NCBI GenBank assembly: GCA_029568995.1
Contig: JAKPYU010000485.1
Span: forward strand, 1 to 48,696
Source of the DNA: Candidatus Omnitrophota bacterium
GTDB taxonomy: Bacteria; Hinthialibacterota; Hinthialibacteria; Hinthialibacterales; JAKPRU01
Length of the DNA stretch: 48,696 bases
Direction of reading: 5' to 3'
Within the stretch, counting starts at the first letter, position 1. Each line of letters opens with the position of its first letter. The notes under the pieces were generated by a model. That model worked only from the letters and a program-made list of their open reading frames with translations. It was not told the DNA's origin and did not search any database. A program made the translations under genes and the position numbers. This document shows positions 1 to 9,312 of this stretch, one piece after another.

Positions 1-1
1 C

Positions 2-145
2 GAATGGTGTACACAGCGACTGGTGAATATGTACAACGCATGGCGCGAAATGCTGATCGACATTCTGTATCGGCTGGGTCTCGACTCCGTGACCGCCTTG
101 CGCGGGCGGACGGACCTGCTGGGACATCTCGACTATGAAGAATGA
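2..145 (+). CDS. FMN-binding glutamate synthase subunit, C-terminal end (partial)
   Basis: This is the last 47 codons of a gene that begins before the window, ending in TGA. The tail contains the motif RGRTDLLGHLDYEE, which resembles the end of stand-alone FMN/4Fe-4S glutamate synthase domains (the central synthase domain of GltB, as in archaeal-type split enzymes). In that family the domain condenses ammonia with 2-oxoglutarate on FMN. The next gene, 52 bp downstream on the same strand, carries exactly the GltB domains missing here (glutaminase and GXGXG), which supports the call. Only the extreme C-terminus is visible, so no active-site residue can be checked. Confidence 0.7.
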   Translation, partial: EWCTQRLVNMYNAWREMLIDILYRLGLDSVTALRGRTDLLGHLDYEE

Positions 146-197
146 ATGCACGAGCGAACGATGACCGATTAACGCTTATTGTTTTGAAGCTGGATCG

Positions 198-2834
198 ATG
201 GACGAACGGATACTAAGATACATACAGGCTCGCTCGGATTTGCGCCCCCCGGCATCCGAGTGGTTCCGAAAGTCTCCCGAAGCGGAAGGTGGATGCGGCG
301 TTACCGGATTCGCATCCACCATCCCTGTGGGTGGCAAGCATATTTATGAACCGTCGATCCAGATGCGGAATCGAGGCAACGGTAAGGGAGGTGGAATTGC
401 CGCCTGCGGCCTTGTCCCTGAAGACATGGGAGTTTCCCGCGAGACGCTCGAAGAGGACTACATTCTCCAGATTGCCTTGTTGGACCCGAATGCGCGGAAG
501 GATATTGAGAAGACCGTCCTGGAGCCATATTTTGATGTGGAACAGGGCGGACTTATTCCGACTGTCGACGACTATCGGGATGTTCCTTTGCTTGAAATCA
601 AGCCGCCAGACGTTGTTCGCTATTTCGTGCGGGTGAAACCGGCTATTCTGGAACAGTTTGCCGAAGAGAACAATCTGAACGGTCTCACCGAACGGGAAAT
701 TGAGGATGAATTTGTTTTTCAGAATTCCAACCAACTGAACGACCGCTTTTATTCTTCCCTGGGAGACAAACGTGCCTTTGTTCTGTCCCATGCGCGGAAT
801 CTCTTTATCATCAAGATTGTGGGGTATGCGGAGGCGGCGGTGCAATACTACCGGATGCCCGATTTGCGGGCACATGTCTGGCTGGCGCACCAGCGCTACC
901 CGACTCGAGGCCGTGTTTGGCACCCCGGCGGGGCACATCCGTTTATCGGCATGAACGAGGCGCTGGTTCACAACGGCGACTTTGCTAATTATCATTCCGT
1001 TACGGAATATCTTGCACAGCGAAACCTGTTCCCGAAATTCCTGACCGATACGGAAGTCTCGGTTCTTCTGTTCGATTTGTTTCATCGTGTTTACAAGTAT
1101 CCGGTGGAATACATTATTGAAGCATTGGCTCCGACCACGGAGCTGGATTTTGATCGCTTGCCTGCTGAGAGACGGCGGATCTATCGTCAGATCCAAGCGG
1201 CGCACATTCATGGTTCTCCCGACGGACCATGGTTTTTCATCATTGCGCGCGTTCTCGACAAGAAAGGCGGTTTTCAACTACTCGGAATTACGGACACGGC
1301 GATGCTCCGCCCACAGGTGTTCGCTCTCCAGGAAGGGGAAGTCTCCATTGGCCTGATCTGTTCCGAGAAGCAGGCCATAGATGCGACGCTGGCAAGTCTT
1401 GCCACGGAGGATTCCCGGTTTCGTCCGCTGGCGGACATGTATTGGAATGCGCGCGGCGGCAGCCATACCGATGGCGGCGCGTTTCTCATGAATGTTGTTC
1501 CGCACGGAAATGGGAAAGGAAACAATGGGCACTATAACCTTCGCGTAACCAACAAGTTCGGGGAACCGGTTACCGTTCCCTCGGGACAGGTTCCGTGCGA
1601 TTTCGCCATTTCGGCAAATCCGCCGGTAGAGAAGGAACAGGATCTTTCCAGGATTCAGCAATCCGTTCGAGAGAATTCCTCGACAGATTTATTCCGATAT
1701 GTGCAGGAATCCACGAAGGATATGGATTACAGCCGACTTCGTTGGTTAGTGGATGAAATCGTCGCGCAGACGGCGGTCAAATCTCCTGTCCTGGGAATCG
1801 AGATATTCACGGCCTGCATGGATCGACGGTATCCGACCGGGAACAAGAAACGGAGCTCCGTTTTGATGATCCTTCGGAGCGGCCTTGAAAAGATCTTTGG
1901 GCGACAGCCGCTTCTTGGAGATTCCCGCGAGGCCGTATGTAGACGAATTACCTGGGATACACGCAAGCAATTGCGCGCCCCGCTTGCCGGTGAGACTACG
2001 CTCCTGATCGATGCGCGCGGATTTTCCGCCGAGGGGGAGCGATGCGATGGAAAACTGGCCGTGGATGCTTACCGTGTTGGTTGGCGACATCTGATTCATT
2101 ACAATACGCGCGGCACACGTTTTCACGCGGTTGGATTCGGTCCCAATACGGATGGACTCCGGGTCGATTGTTACGACAATCCGGGCGATTACCTGGCTTC
2201 CGGGATTGACGGCCTGGAAGCGTATGTTCACTGTAATGCACAGGACCAGCTGTGCCAGATCGCAAAACGTGGCAAGGTCGTCATTTATGGGGACGTCGGT
2301 CAGACGTTTCTGTATGGGGCAAAAGGCGGGGAAATCTATGTGATGGGAAATGCCGCGGGACGTCCCATGATCAACGCGGTCGGACGGCCCAGGGTGATCA
2401 TTAACGGTACCGCTCTGGATTTCCTGGCGGAATCGTTCATGGCGGGCAATCCTTTGCGGGGCGGGGGCTTTGCTGTTGTGAATGGAATTCGATTCGATGC
2501 GGATGGAAAAGTGGTCCCATTAGATTTGCCTTATCCCGGCAGTAATCTTCTTTCGTTAGCCTCCGGCGGCGCGATCTATGTCCGAGACCCTTGCCGGACG
2601 CTTGTCAATGAACAGTTGAATGGTGGTGCGTACCAGACCGTGAACGGTTCGGATTGGAAATTGATCCTGCCGTATCTTCGCGAGAACGAGCGGCTATTCG
2701 GAATTGAGGTGGAGCGCGACCTGCTCACGGTGGACGGAGTTCTGCGGAAACCGGGGGAAGTATATCGTAAAGTTGTCCCCCTGAAGGATGCGGTTGCCGA
2801 ACCGGAGCCGGACTATAATGGAATGGGCGAATAA
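198..2834 (+). CDS. Glutamate synthase subunit: class II glutaminase fused to GXGXG domain
   Basis: An 878-residue protein with two recognisable parts. Residues about 33-440 are a class II glutamine amidotransferase: GGCGVTGFA places the likely nucleophile at Cys33, followed by HQRYPTR near 230, HNGD near 258 and TDTE near 287. Residues about 600-780 are the glycine-rich GXGXG beta-helix found at the C-terminus of GltB (GDVGQTFLYGAKGG and similar repeats). The FMN synthase domain that normally lies between them is absent, and a candidate for it ends 52 bp upstream. In GltB the Cys becomes N-terminal after propeptide cleavage, so residues 1-32 may be a propeptide; this is inference. The gene is 3 bp from hdrC and clearly in the same operon. 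A likely role is release of ammonia from glutamine and its channelling to the FMN subunit. Confidence 0.85.
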   Translation: MDERILRYIQARSDLRPPASEWFRKSPEAEGGCGVTGFASTIPVGGKHIYEPSIQMRNRGNGKGGGIAACGLVPEDMGVSRETLEEDYILQIALLDPNARKDIEKTVLEPYFDVEQGGLIPTVDDYRDVPLLEIKPPDVVRYFVRVKPAILEQFAEENNLNGLTEREIEDEFVFQNSNQLNDRFYSSLGDKRAFVLSHARNLFIIKIVGYAEAAVQYYRMPDLRAHVWLAHQRYPTRGRVWHPGGAHPFIGMNEALVHNGDFANYHSVTEYLAQRNLFPKFLTDTEVSVLLFDLFHRVYKYPVEYIIEALAPTTELDFDRLPAERRRIYRQIQAAHIHGSPDGPWFFIIARVLDKKGGFQLLGITDTAMLRPQVFALQEGEVSIGLICSEKQAIDATLASLATEDSRFRPLADMYWNARGGSHTDGGAFLMNVVPHGNGKGNNGHYNLRVTNKFGEPVTVPSGQVPCDFAISANPPVEKEQDLSRIQQSVRENSSTDLFRYVQESTKDMDYSRLRWLVDEIVAQTAVKSPVLGIEIFTACMDRRYPTGNKKRSSVLMILRSGLEKIFGRQPLLGDSREAVCRRITWDTRKQLRAPLAGETTLLIDARGFSAEGERCDGKLAVDAYRVGWRHLIHYNTRGTRFHAVGFGPNTDGLRVDCYDNPGDYLASGIDGLEAYVHCNAQDQLCQIAKRGKVVIYGDVGQTFLYGAKGGEIYVMGNAAGRPMINAVGRPRVIINGTALDFLAESFMAGNPLRGGGFAVVNGIRFDADGKVVPLDLPYPGSNLLSLASGGAIYVRDPCRTLVNEQLNGGAYQTVNGSDWKLILPYLRENERLFGIEVERDLLTVDGVLRKPGEVYRKVVPLKDAVAEPEPDYNGMGE

Positions 2835-2837
2835 GAG

Positions 2838-3398
2838 ATGACTGAGACACTGGAATGGAAAGATATTGCCTTCCTTCGCGAGGTTGAACGGCGCAGCGGC
2901 ACGCCGGTAAGCGCATGTTTCCAATGCCACAAATGCTCTACTGGTTGTCCCATCGGCGCGGAGATGGAATTTCTGTCTAGCCAGATCATGCGGTTAATTC
3001 ATCTTGGTGAAGAGGAAAAGGTCCTCAAATCCCATTCAATCTGGCTTTGCGCATCCTGTGAGGCCTGCACAACCCGTTGTCCGATGGGAATCGACATTGC
3101 AGGCGTCATGGATATCCTCCGCATTATGGCAGTCGAACGTAAACTGACGGACCCTCGCACGCGGGGTGAGACATTCCATCGTTCCTTTCTTTCCAGTGTG
3201 CGCAGGCACGGTCGGGTTTTTGAATTGGGGATGCTTACCGCTTATAAATTACGTTGCGCGGATTTTCTTACGGATTTGGATAAAGCTCCTAAATTATGGG
3301 CGAAAGGGAAATTGTCCCTATTGCCAAAACGATCTGCGGATGTTGCGGAAGTCAAGGAGATATTCCGAAAAGCCGAGGAGGAGGAAAAGAACCGGTGA
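2838..3398 (+). CDS. hdrC: HdrC-like iron-sulfur subunit
   Basis: A 186-residue soluble protein with two 4Fe-4S motifs in the HdrC arrangement: Cys27/30/33/37 (CFQCHKCSTGCP) and Cys71/74/77/81 (CASCEACTTRCP). HdrC relays electrons between HdrA and HdrB in heterodisulfide-reductase-type complexes. It starts 3 bp after the glutamate synthase subunit, and its stop codon overlaps the GTG start of hdrB (GTGA), so translation is probably coupled. In bacteria without coenzyme M the natural substrate of such HdrBC units is usually unknown. The family call is firm and the substrate is open. Confidence 0.93.
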   Translation: MTETLEWKDIAFLREVERRSGTPVSACFQCHKCSTGCPIGAEMEFLSSQIMRLIHLGEEEKVLKSHSIWLCASCEACTTRCPMGIDIAGVMDILRIMAVERKLTDPRTRGETFHRSFLSSVRRHGRVFELGMLTAYKLRCADFLTDLDKAPKLWAKGKLSLLPKRSADVAEVKEIFRKAEEEEKNR

Positions 3399-4285
3399 AA
3401 TACGCTTTCTTCCCCGGATGCAGCCTCGAGTCAACAGCTTGGGATTTTGAAAAATCCACGCTTTCCGTGTGCGCGGCACTGGGACTGGAATTGCATGAAA
3501 TCCCCGATTGGATTTGTTGTGGTTCCACACCGGCCCACGCCGGTAATGCCTCGCTAGCCGTCGCTCTCCCCGTATTTAGCCTGCTCAAGGCGCAAGACAT
3601 GGGGATGCCGGTCATGGCCGCCTGTGCCTCCTGTTATTCGCGCCTTCGTACGGCCAACTATAAGATCATCCATGATCCGGAGGAACGCCTTCGCGCCGAA
3701 AGAATCACCGGCAGACCTTACGACGGTTCTGTGCCGGTCCGGCATCTCCTGGATGTCCTGGCTAACGATTTAGGAACGAAGCAAATCCGAAAGCACATCT
3801 TGAATCCACTACGAGGATTGAAAGCAGCGTGTTATTACGGTTGTCTCCTTTCTCGTCCTCCGGAAATAGCCGCTTTTGATAATCCGGAACACCCGACCTG
3901 CATGGAAGAATTGCTGGAGGCCGCTGGGGCCGAGCCGATTGATTGGCCCTACAAGACGGAGTGTTGCGGGGCGAGTCTTTCGATTACCGACGCGGATGTC
4001 GTTTGCCGTCTTGGCCATAAGTTGCTTGACATGGCGCGTCGAGCCGGGGCCGAGTGCATTGCCGTCGCCTGTCCACTTTGCCAATCCAATCTTGATCTTC
4101 GACAGGCAGATATCAAGAAGTCGTTCGGAGAGGTTCCTGAGATTCCGATTCTCTACATTACACAATTGCTGGGATTGGCCCTGGGCCGCTCACGGGATGA
4201 GGTCGCCTTGGCGGCCCTGGCCGTGAATGCCATGCCGTGTCTGGCTAAATATGAAATCCTGAATGCAGCCGTGAGAGGAGCATGA
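3395..4285 (+). CDS. hdrB: HdrB-like subunit with two CCG domains
   Basis: A 296-residue protein starting at a GTG that overlaps the hdrC stop; the N-terminus KYAFFPGC is typical of HdrB, so longer upstream in-frame starts were not used. It has two complete CCG cysteine sets: Cys9, Cys41-Cys42, Cys77, Cys80, and Cys150, Cys190-Cys191, Cys226, Cys229. In characterised HdrB such sets bind non-cubane 4Fe-4S clusters that reduce a disulfide. All ligands are intact, so it should be a catalytic disulfide reductase subunit rather than a degenerate one. Its stop overlaps the first possible hdrA start. The physiological disulfide is unknown. Confidence 0.93.
   Translation: MKYAFFPGCSLESTAWDFEKSTLSVCAALGLELHEIPDWICCGSTPAHAGNASLAVALPVFSLLKAQDMGMPVMAACASCYSRLRTANYKIIHDPEERLRAERITGRPYDGSVPVRHLLDVLANDLGTKQIRKHILNPLRGLKAACYYGCLLSRPPEIAAFDNPEHPTCMEELLEAAGAEPIDWPYKTECCGASLSITDADVVCRLGHKLLDMARRAGAECIAVACPLCQSNLDLRQADIKKSFGEVPEIPILYITQLLGLALGRSRDEVALAALAVNAMPCLAKYEILNAAVRGA
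4276..4280 (+). promoter_or_regulatory. Ribosome binding site AGGAG of hdrA
   Basis: AGGAG lies 7 nt before the ATG at 4288 and only 1 nt before the ATG at 4282. The spacing favours 4288 as the hdrA start, two codons shorter than the longest frame. Confidence 0.6.
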
Positions 4286-4287
4286 CT

Positions 4288-7200
4288 ATGAGCTTGAACG
4301 GCCGCATATCAAATTCCGAGGGGGCAAAGGACCTGTGTGGAGCTGTATTGGTGTGTGGCGCGGGAGTCGCGGGGATTCAGGCGTCTCTCGATCTCTCCGC
4401 GGCAGGATTTCGTGTTTACCTGGTAGAGGAAAGCCCGGCGGTGGGCGGCGGAATGTCCCGTCTCGACAAGACTTTCCCCACAGGCGATTGCGCTACCTGC
4501 ATTATCTCTCCGAAGCTCGTTGAGTGTATGCGGGATCTCAATATCGATGTGTTTACACTTTCGGACGTTCTGGATATTGAGGGGGAAGCTGGCAACTTTA
4601 CTGTTACCGTCCGTCAGCGTCCGAGATATGTTGATATCAACAAATGCACAGCGTGCGGTGACTGTACCGCTGTCTGTCCGGTTAACTTGCGGAGCACATT
4701 TGATGCCGGACTTGGTACTCGAAAGGCCATCGACCGGGTTTATGCACAGGCCGCGCCGAATGCGAATGTCATCTGGAAAAAGGGTCGCGCGACGTGCAGC
4801 GCCGGATGTCCCATCGATTCCAGTGTTCAGGGATATGTTGCCCTGATCGCCGCGGGGAAGTTCAAGGAAGCGGCGGATGTGATTCGTCGCGAAAATCCGT
4901 TACCGTCGATTTGCGGGCGTGTGTGTTTCCATCCTTGCGAATCCGTCTGTAATCGCGGCGAGATTGATGAGCCGATTAACATACGCGGACTGAAGCGATT
5001 CGCGATGGATCGGTTTCCCGGATCGGACCAACCCAATCCTATCGAACCAAGCGGGAAGTCTGTGGCCATCGTCGGGGCCGGCCCGGCGGGCCTGGCGGCC
5101 GCGTATTCGTTGGCTCTTGCGGGACATCGCTGTGTAGTTTATGAAGCATTGCCGGTTCTGGGTGGTATGCTGGCCGTCGGCATTCCTGATTATCGACTAC
5201 CGCCCGATGTTCTGGACAGGGACTTAACCTCGATTCGCAACCTGGGAGTTGCATTCAAGCCGGGGACTTCCGTTGGAGTAGATATTTCCAGGGAACAGAT
5301 CGAGAGGGAGTTTGACGCTGTTTTTATCGCAACGGGTGCTCACGAAAGCCTGAAGTTGGGGATTCCCGGTGAGGAATGCCGGGGTGTTATTCACGGAGTG
5401 GATTTCCTTCGCAAATTCTCCCTGGGTCAGGAGACAGGAATTGGCAGACAGGTAGTCGTTGTCGGTGGAGGTAACACCGCCGTTGATGCCGCACGTACCG
5501 CGAAGCGCATCGGGGCGGAGAAGGTCACGATTGTCTACCGCCGGTCACGCGATGAGATGCCTGCCGCGCCGGAGGAGATCGAGGCGACTCTTGCCGAGAA
5601 TATCCACATTCATTTTCTGGCCGCGCCTCTCACAGTTCTCTCCGAAAATGAACAAATGACCGGAATTCGGTGCATCCGCATGGAATTGGGCGAGCCGGAC
5701 TGGAGTGGTCGGCGACGGCCCGTGCCTGTTGAAGGCTCAGAATTCATTATTGAAGCCGATACGCTGATCCCTGCGGTGAGCCAGTCTGCCGATCAGAAAC
5801 TTGCAGCGCTGTTTGACCTGGAAACCAGGAAGAGGGGGACCATTGTAACGGACGATGTCACGATGGCTACATCGAAGGATGGAATTTTCGCCGGTGGCGA
5901 TGTTGTGGTTGGGCCATCCAGTGTCATTGATGCCATTGCCCATGGAAAGAGGGCGGCAAGAGCGATCGACAATTTTCTATCGAGTCGTCCGTTGAAAGAT
6001 GGTCTGAAACCTGCTGAGAAGCGGGAGAATCCGCTCAGCGAGAAAGAACTGGCCGGGCGAAGGAAGAGATCAGCCCGCATTCCACGTGTGGATGCCAAGG
6101 AATTGTCTGTGGCGGATCGTGTAAGGAATTTTCAGGAGGTTGAATACACGTACACGGAGGAGGAGGCTCAGCGGGAAGCGCGACGCTGCCTGAATTGCGC
6201 CGGATGTTCCGAGTGTATGTTGTGCGTCCAGGCTTGCCAGGCCGGCGCGATCAATCATAGCGAGATTCCGCGGACGTTTCAGATACAGGTTGGCGCGGTT
6301 TTGCTGACTCCGGGATTCGAGGCATTCGATGCTTCGCGCCGCGCAGAGTATGGATTCGGTTTTGCGGAGAACGTTGTTACAAATGTCCAGTTTGAGCGAA
6401 TCCTGTCCGCTTCGGGTCCGACGGGCGGGCACATTATTCGACCCTGCGACGGGAAAACACCGAAACGCCTCGCTTTCATTCAATGTGTCGGCTCACGGGA
6501 TTCTGCATGTGGCAACGACTATTGCTCGTCGGTCTGCTGCATGGCGGCGACGAAAGAAGCGATTCTAGCGAAGGAGCACGAGCCGGATCTGGACGTAACG
6601 GTATTCTTCCTGGATCTTCGGGCTTTCGGTAAAGATTTCGACCGGTACTACGAACGGGCGCAACGGTTGGGGATTCGCTATATACGATCGTTTGTATCCA
6701 GAACATACGAAATGCCGGATACGAAGAATATTTCGTTAACCTATTTCGGGTCGGATTTCAGGCAAATCGAAGAGGAATTCGATCTGGTGGTTTTGTCGGT
6801 TGGATTGGAGCCGAGTTCATCGCTTCGTCAACAGGCACAGAGCTGGGACGTGGATTTGAATCCGTGGGGATTTGCGCAAAGTCGCGAATTGGCTCCGCTG
6901 GATTCATCGCGTTCCGGTATTTACGTCGGTGGCATTTTCCAGGAGCCGAAAGACATTCCCGATACGGTTATGCAGGCAAGTGCCGCCGCCGCGCGGGCCA
7001 TGTCGCTTCTTGCTTCCGCTCGTGGCAGCGCAACCCGTACCAAGATCTATCCGCGAGAGCGGGACATTACCGACGAGCCACCGAGAGTCGGCGTATTTGT
7101 CTGTCATTGTGGAAGCAACATTGCATCTGTTGTGGACGTGGAGGCGGTAGTCGAAAGTGCGCGCCGGTTACCGTATGTTGTTTATGCGGATCACAACATC

Positions 7201-8817
7201 TATACCTGTGCCGATGACAGCCAGGACAATATGAAGCGAATTATCAGGGAACAGGGTATCAATCGCGTGGTCGTTGCGTCCTGTACACCGCGCACCCACG
7301 AGCCGATTTTCCGTGATACCTTGCGGGACGCCGGATTAAATCCGTATCTCCTGGAGATGGCGAATATTCGCGACCAATGTTCCTGGGTCCATTCGGGTCA
7401 CGCGGCAAAGGCTACGGAGAAGGCGGTCGATCTGGTTCGAATGGTCGTTGGACGCGCGGCTAAGTCGATGCCGCTGAGTGAGGAGACGGTTCCGGTAAAT
7501 CATGCGGCCCTGGTCGTGGGGGGAGGGATAGCCGGTATGACTGTCGCTCTTGCCCTTGCAGATCAGGGATTTCCAGTGCATTTGGTGGAGAAGAGTGAGG
7601 ATCTCGGCGGTACGGCACTTCGTGTGTATCGGACCCTGGACGGGGAAAATGTACAGACCTTCCTCCTCCGGGCAATCGAACAGGTCACGAATAATCCGCG
7701 AATTGCAGTCCATTTGAATACTCGTGTTTCTACTGTCAACGGGCACGTGGGAGAATTTCGCTCTGCATTGGCTGTAGATGGGGTGGAGACAGAAATCGAG
7801 CACGGCGTGATTGTCGTTGCCACGGGCGCGGTGGAAAAGAAGCCGAAGTCTTACGGTTATGGAAGACATGAAAGAATTGTAACGCAACTGGAGCTGACTG
7901 AGCATCTGGCGAACGGGACTCTGAGGCTTCCGGAGCGCGGTACCGTTGTGATGATTCAGTGCGTGGAGCAGCGGAATGAAGAACGCCCATACTGCAGCCG
8001 TGTATGCTGTACGACAGCCGTGAAAAATGCTCTAGTCCTCCGGGAACGCTATCCATACGCGCGGATTGTTGTTCTATATCGGGATATGCGTACCTACGGT
8101 TTCCGCGAGACGGCGTATCGGGAAGCGCGCGAGAAAGGTGTTTTGTTTATTCGTTATGAACCGGATCGGCCGCCGGATGTTTCGGTGAACGGCGGGATTC
8201 GTGTGAGAGTACAGGAGCCTTCGCTTGGCGGCTATTTGAATTTAAGGCCGGATCTTGTAGTGTTGGCGGCGCCGATGGAACCGCGCGCGGATCGGCAGGA
8301 ACTCTCCGAGCTGCTTCGCGTCCCGCTGAATGCGGATGGATTTTTCCTGGAAGCGCACATGAAATTGCGCCCTGTGGATTTCGCGAGCGAGGGGTTGTTC
8401 CTCTGCGGCACGGCGCACGCGCCGAAATTCATCAGCGAGGCGATTTCACAAGCAAATGCAGTAGCGGCACGGGCGGCGTCGATTTTGTCCCGCAAGGAAA
8501 TGGCGGTGAGCGGTCAGATCGCGTGGGTTGACCCGGACAAGTGCATTTCCTGTATGACTTGCGTGCATGTGTGCCCTTATATGGCCCCGCGAATCGGCGC
8601 ATTCAATAAGGCGGAGATCCAATCGGCTGTCTGTATGGGATGCGGAAGCTGTACGGCGGAGTGTCCGGCCAAGGCGATCCAGCTTCGGCATTATGTTGAC
8701 TCACAAATTCTTGGTGCAGTGAAGAATTTGCTGCGTGTTACTCCGCGCCAGGCGAATATCTCCGGCGACTATCTGGAAGAGGTCGGGGTGGCACAGCCGC
8801 GCTGGCATAAGGAATAG
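4288..8817 (+). CDS. hdrA: Giant HdrA-GltD-HdrA fusion flavoprotein
   Basis: A 1,509-residue soluble protein built from nested modules. An HdrA-type FAD domain starts with GAGVAG at 24-29, has Cys68/71/80 and a 4Fe-4S motif at Cys120/123/126/130. A GltD-type module follows (about 165-600), with cysteines 170, 174, 209, 213, 217 and 221, FAD motif GAGPAG at 263 and NAD(P)H motif GGGNTA at 393. The HdrA part then resumes with a Cys-rich stretch (634-650) and the CVGSRD and CCMAATKEA regions. A second HdrA follows: VCHCG at 939-942, FAD motif GGGIAG at 1078, and two C-terminal ferredoxin motifs at 1419-1429 and 1449-1459. HdrA is the flavin-based electron-bifurcating subunit of Hdr complexes, and GltD feeds NAD(P)H electrons to glutamate synthase. 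No separate GltD is seen in the window. Large HdrA fusions with NAD(P)H domains are known in anaerobes, but this operon context is unusual. Confidence 0.93.
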   Translation: MSLNGRISNSEGAKDLCGAVLVCGAGVAGIQASLDLSAAGFRVYLVEESPAVGGGMSRLDKTFPTGDCATCIISPKLVECMRDLNIDVFTLSDVLDIEGEAGNFTVTVRQRPRYVDINKCTACGDCTAVCPVNLRSTFDAGLGTRKAIDRVYAQAAPNANVIWKKGRATCSAGCPIDSSVQGYVALIAAGKFKEAADVIRRENPLPSICGRVCFHPCESVCNRGEIDEPINIRGLKRFAMDRFPGSDQPNPIEPSGKSVAIVGAGPAGLAAAYSLALAGHRCVVYEALPVLGGMLAVGIPDYRLPPDVLDRDLTSIRNLGVAFKPGTSVGVDISREQIEREFDAVFIATGAHESLKLGIPGEECRGVIHGVDFLRKFSLGQETGIGRQVVVVGGGNTAVDAARTAKRIGAEKVTIVYRRSRDEMPAAPEEIEATLAENIHIHFLAAPLTVLSENEQMTGIRCIRMELGEPDWSGRRRPVPVEGSEFIIEADTLIPAVSQSADQKLAALFDLETRKRGTIVTDDVTMATSKDGIFAGGDVVVGPSSVIDAIAHGKRAARAIDNFLSSRPLKDGLKPAEKRENPLSEKELAGRRKRSARIPRVDAKELSVADRVRNFQEVEYTYTEEEAQREARRCLNCAGCSECMLCVQACQAGAINHSEIPRTFQIQVGAVLLTPGFEAFDASRRAEYGFGFAENVVTNVQFERILSASGPTGGHIIRPCDGKTPKRLAFIQCVGSRDSACGNDYCSSVCCMAATKEAILAKEHEPDLDVTVFFLDLRAFGKDFDRYYERAQRLGIRYIRSFVSRTYEMPDTKNISLTYFGSDFRQIEEEFDLVVLSVGLEPSSSLRQQAQSWDVDLNPWGFAQSRELAPLDSSRSGIYVGGIFQEPKDIPDTVMQASAAAARAMSLLASARGSATRTKIYPRERDITDEPPRVGVFVCHCGSNIASVVDVEAVVESARRLPYVVYADHNIYTCADDSQDNMKRIIREQGINRVVVASCTPRTHEPIFRDTLRDAGLNPYLLEMANIRDQCSWVHSGHAAKATEKAVDLVRMVVGRAAKSMPLSEETVPVNHAALVVGGGIAGMTVALALADQGFPVHLVEKSEDLGGTALRVYRTLDGENVQTFLLRAIEQVTNNPRIAVHLNTRVSTVNGHVGEFRSALAVDGVETEIEHGVIVVATGAVEKKPKSYGYGRHERIVTQLELTEHLANGTLRLPERGTVVMIQCVEQRNEERPYCSRVCCTTAVKNALVLRERYPYARIVVLYRDMRTYGFRETAYREAREKGVLFIRYEPDRPPDVSVNGGIRVRVQEPSLGGYLNLRPDLVVLAAPMEPRADRQELSELLRVPLNADGFFLEAHMKLRPVDFASEGLFLCGTAHAPKFISEAISQANAVAARAASILSRKEMAVSGQIAWVDPDKCISCMTCVHVCPYMAPRIGAFNKAEIQSAVCMGCGSCTAECPAKAIQLRHYVDSQILGAVKNLLRVTPRQANISGDYLEEVGVAQPRWHKE

Positions 8818-8826
8818 AATCGAAGA

Positions 8827-9312
8827 ATGACCGACAGAGAACCGATCCTCCTTGCTTTTTGCTGCCATTACTGCGCGTATGCGGCTGCGGACCTGGCAGG
8901 CTCCATGCGTCTTCAGTACCCGGAAAATGTCCGGGTGCTCCGCTTGCCATGTACCGGTAAAGTAGAAATCAACTACCTTCTTTCGGCCTTTGAGTATGGG
9001 GCCGACGGCGTGATTGTGGCCGGGTGTCTTGAGGGCGGATGTCATTTTCTTGAAGGGAATCTGCGTGCACGGCGACGGGTGGAACGGGCGAAGGAAATAC
9101 TGGCGGAGATCGGCATCGAGCCGGAACGCCTGGAAATGTACAACCTTTCCTCGGCAGAGGGAGGGCGTTTTGCTCAAATTGTGAGCGAAATGACTGAGCG
9201 CATTTGCAGGCTGGGGCTTAGCCCGTTACACCGGAATGGCCTGCATAATGACAGGGAATTGGGCAATATTGTCGAACAAGAGGAACCGACTCTTCAAGGA
9301 GAGGCGAAATGA
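8827..9312 (+). CDS. mvhD: MvhD-like 2Fe-2S electron-transfer subunit
   Basis: A 161-residue protein matching the MvhD/FlpD family (F420-non-reducing hydrogenase delta subunit). The cysteines Cys12/13/16, Cys42, Cys67 and Cys72 (CCHYC, PCTGK, GCLEGGCHF) are the family pattern for a 2Fe-2S centre. In characterised complexes MvhD docks to HdrA and passes electrons from a partner dehydrogenase. No hydrogenase or formate dehydrogenase is encoded in the window, so the donor may be the GltD module or the MetV-linked partner; that is inference. It lies 9 bp after hdrA and overlaps metV by 4 bp (ATGA). Confidence 0.92.
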   Translation: MTDREPILLAFCCHYCAYAAADLAGSMRLQYPENVRVLRLPCTGKVEINYLLSAFEYGADGVIVAGCLEGGCHFLEGNLRARRRVERAKEILAEIGIEPERLEMYNLSSAEGGRFAQIVSEMTERICRLGLSPLHRNGLHNDRELGNIVEQEEPTLQGEAK

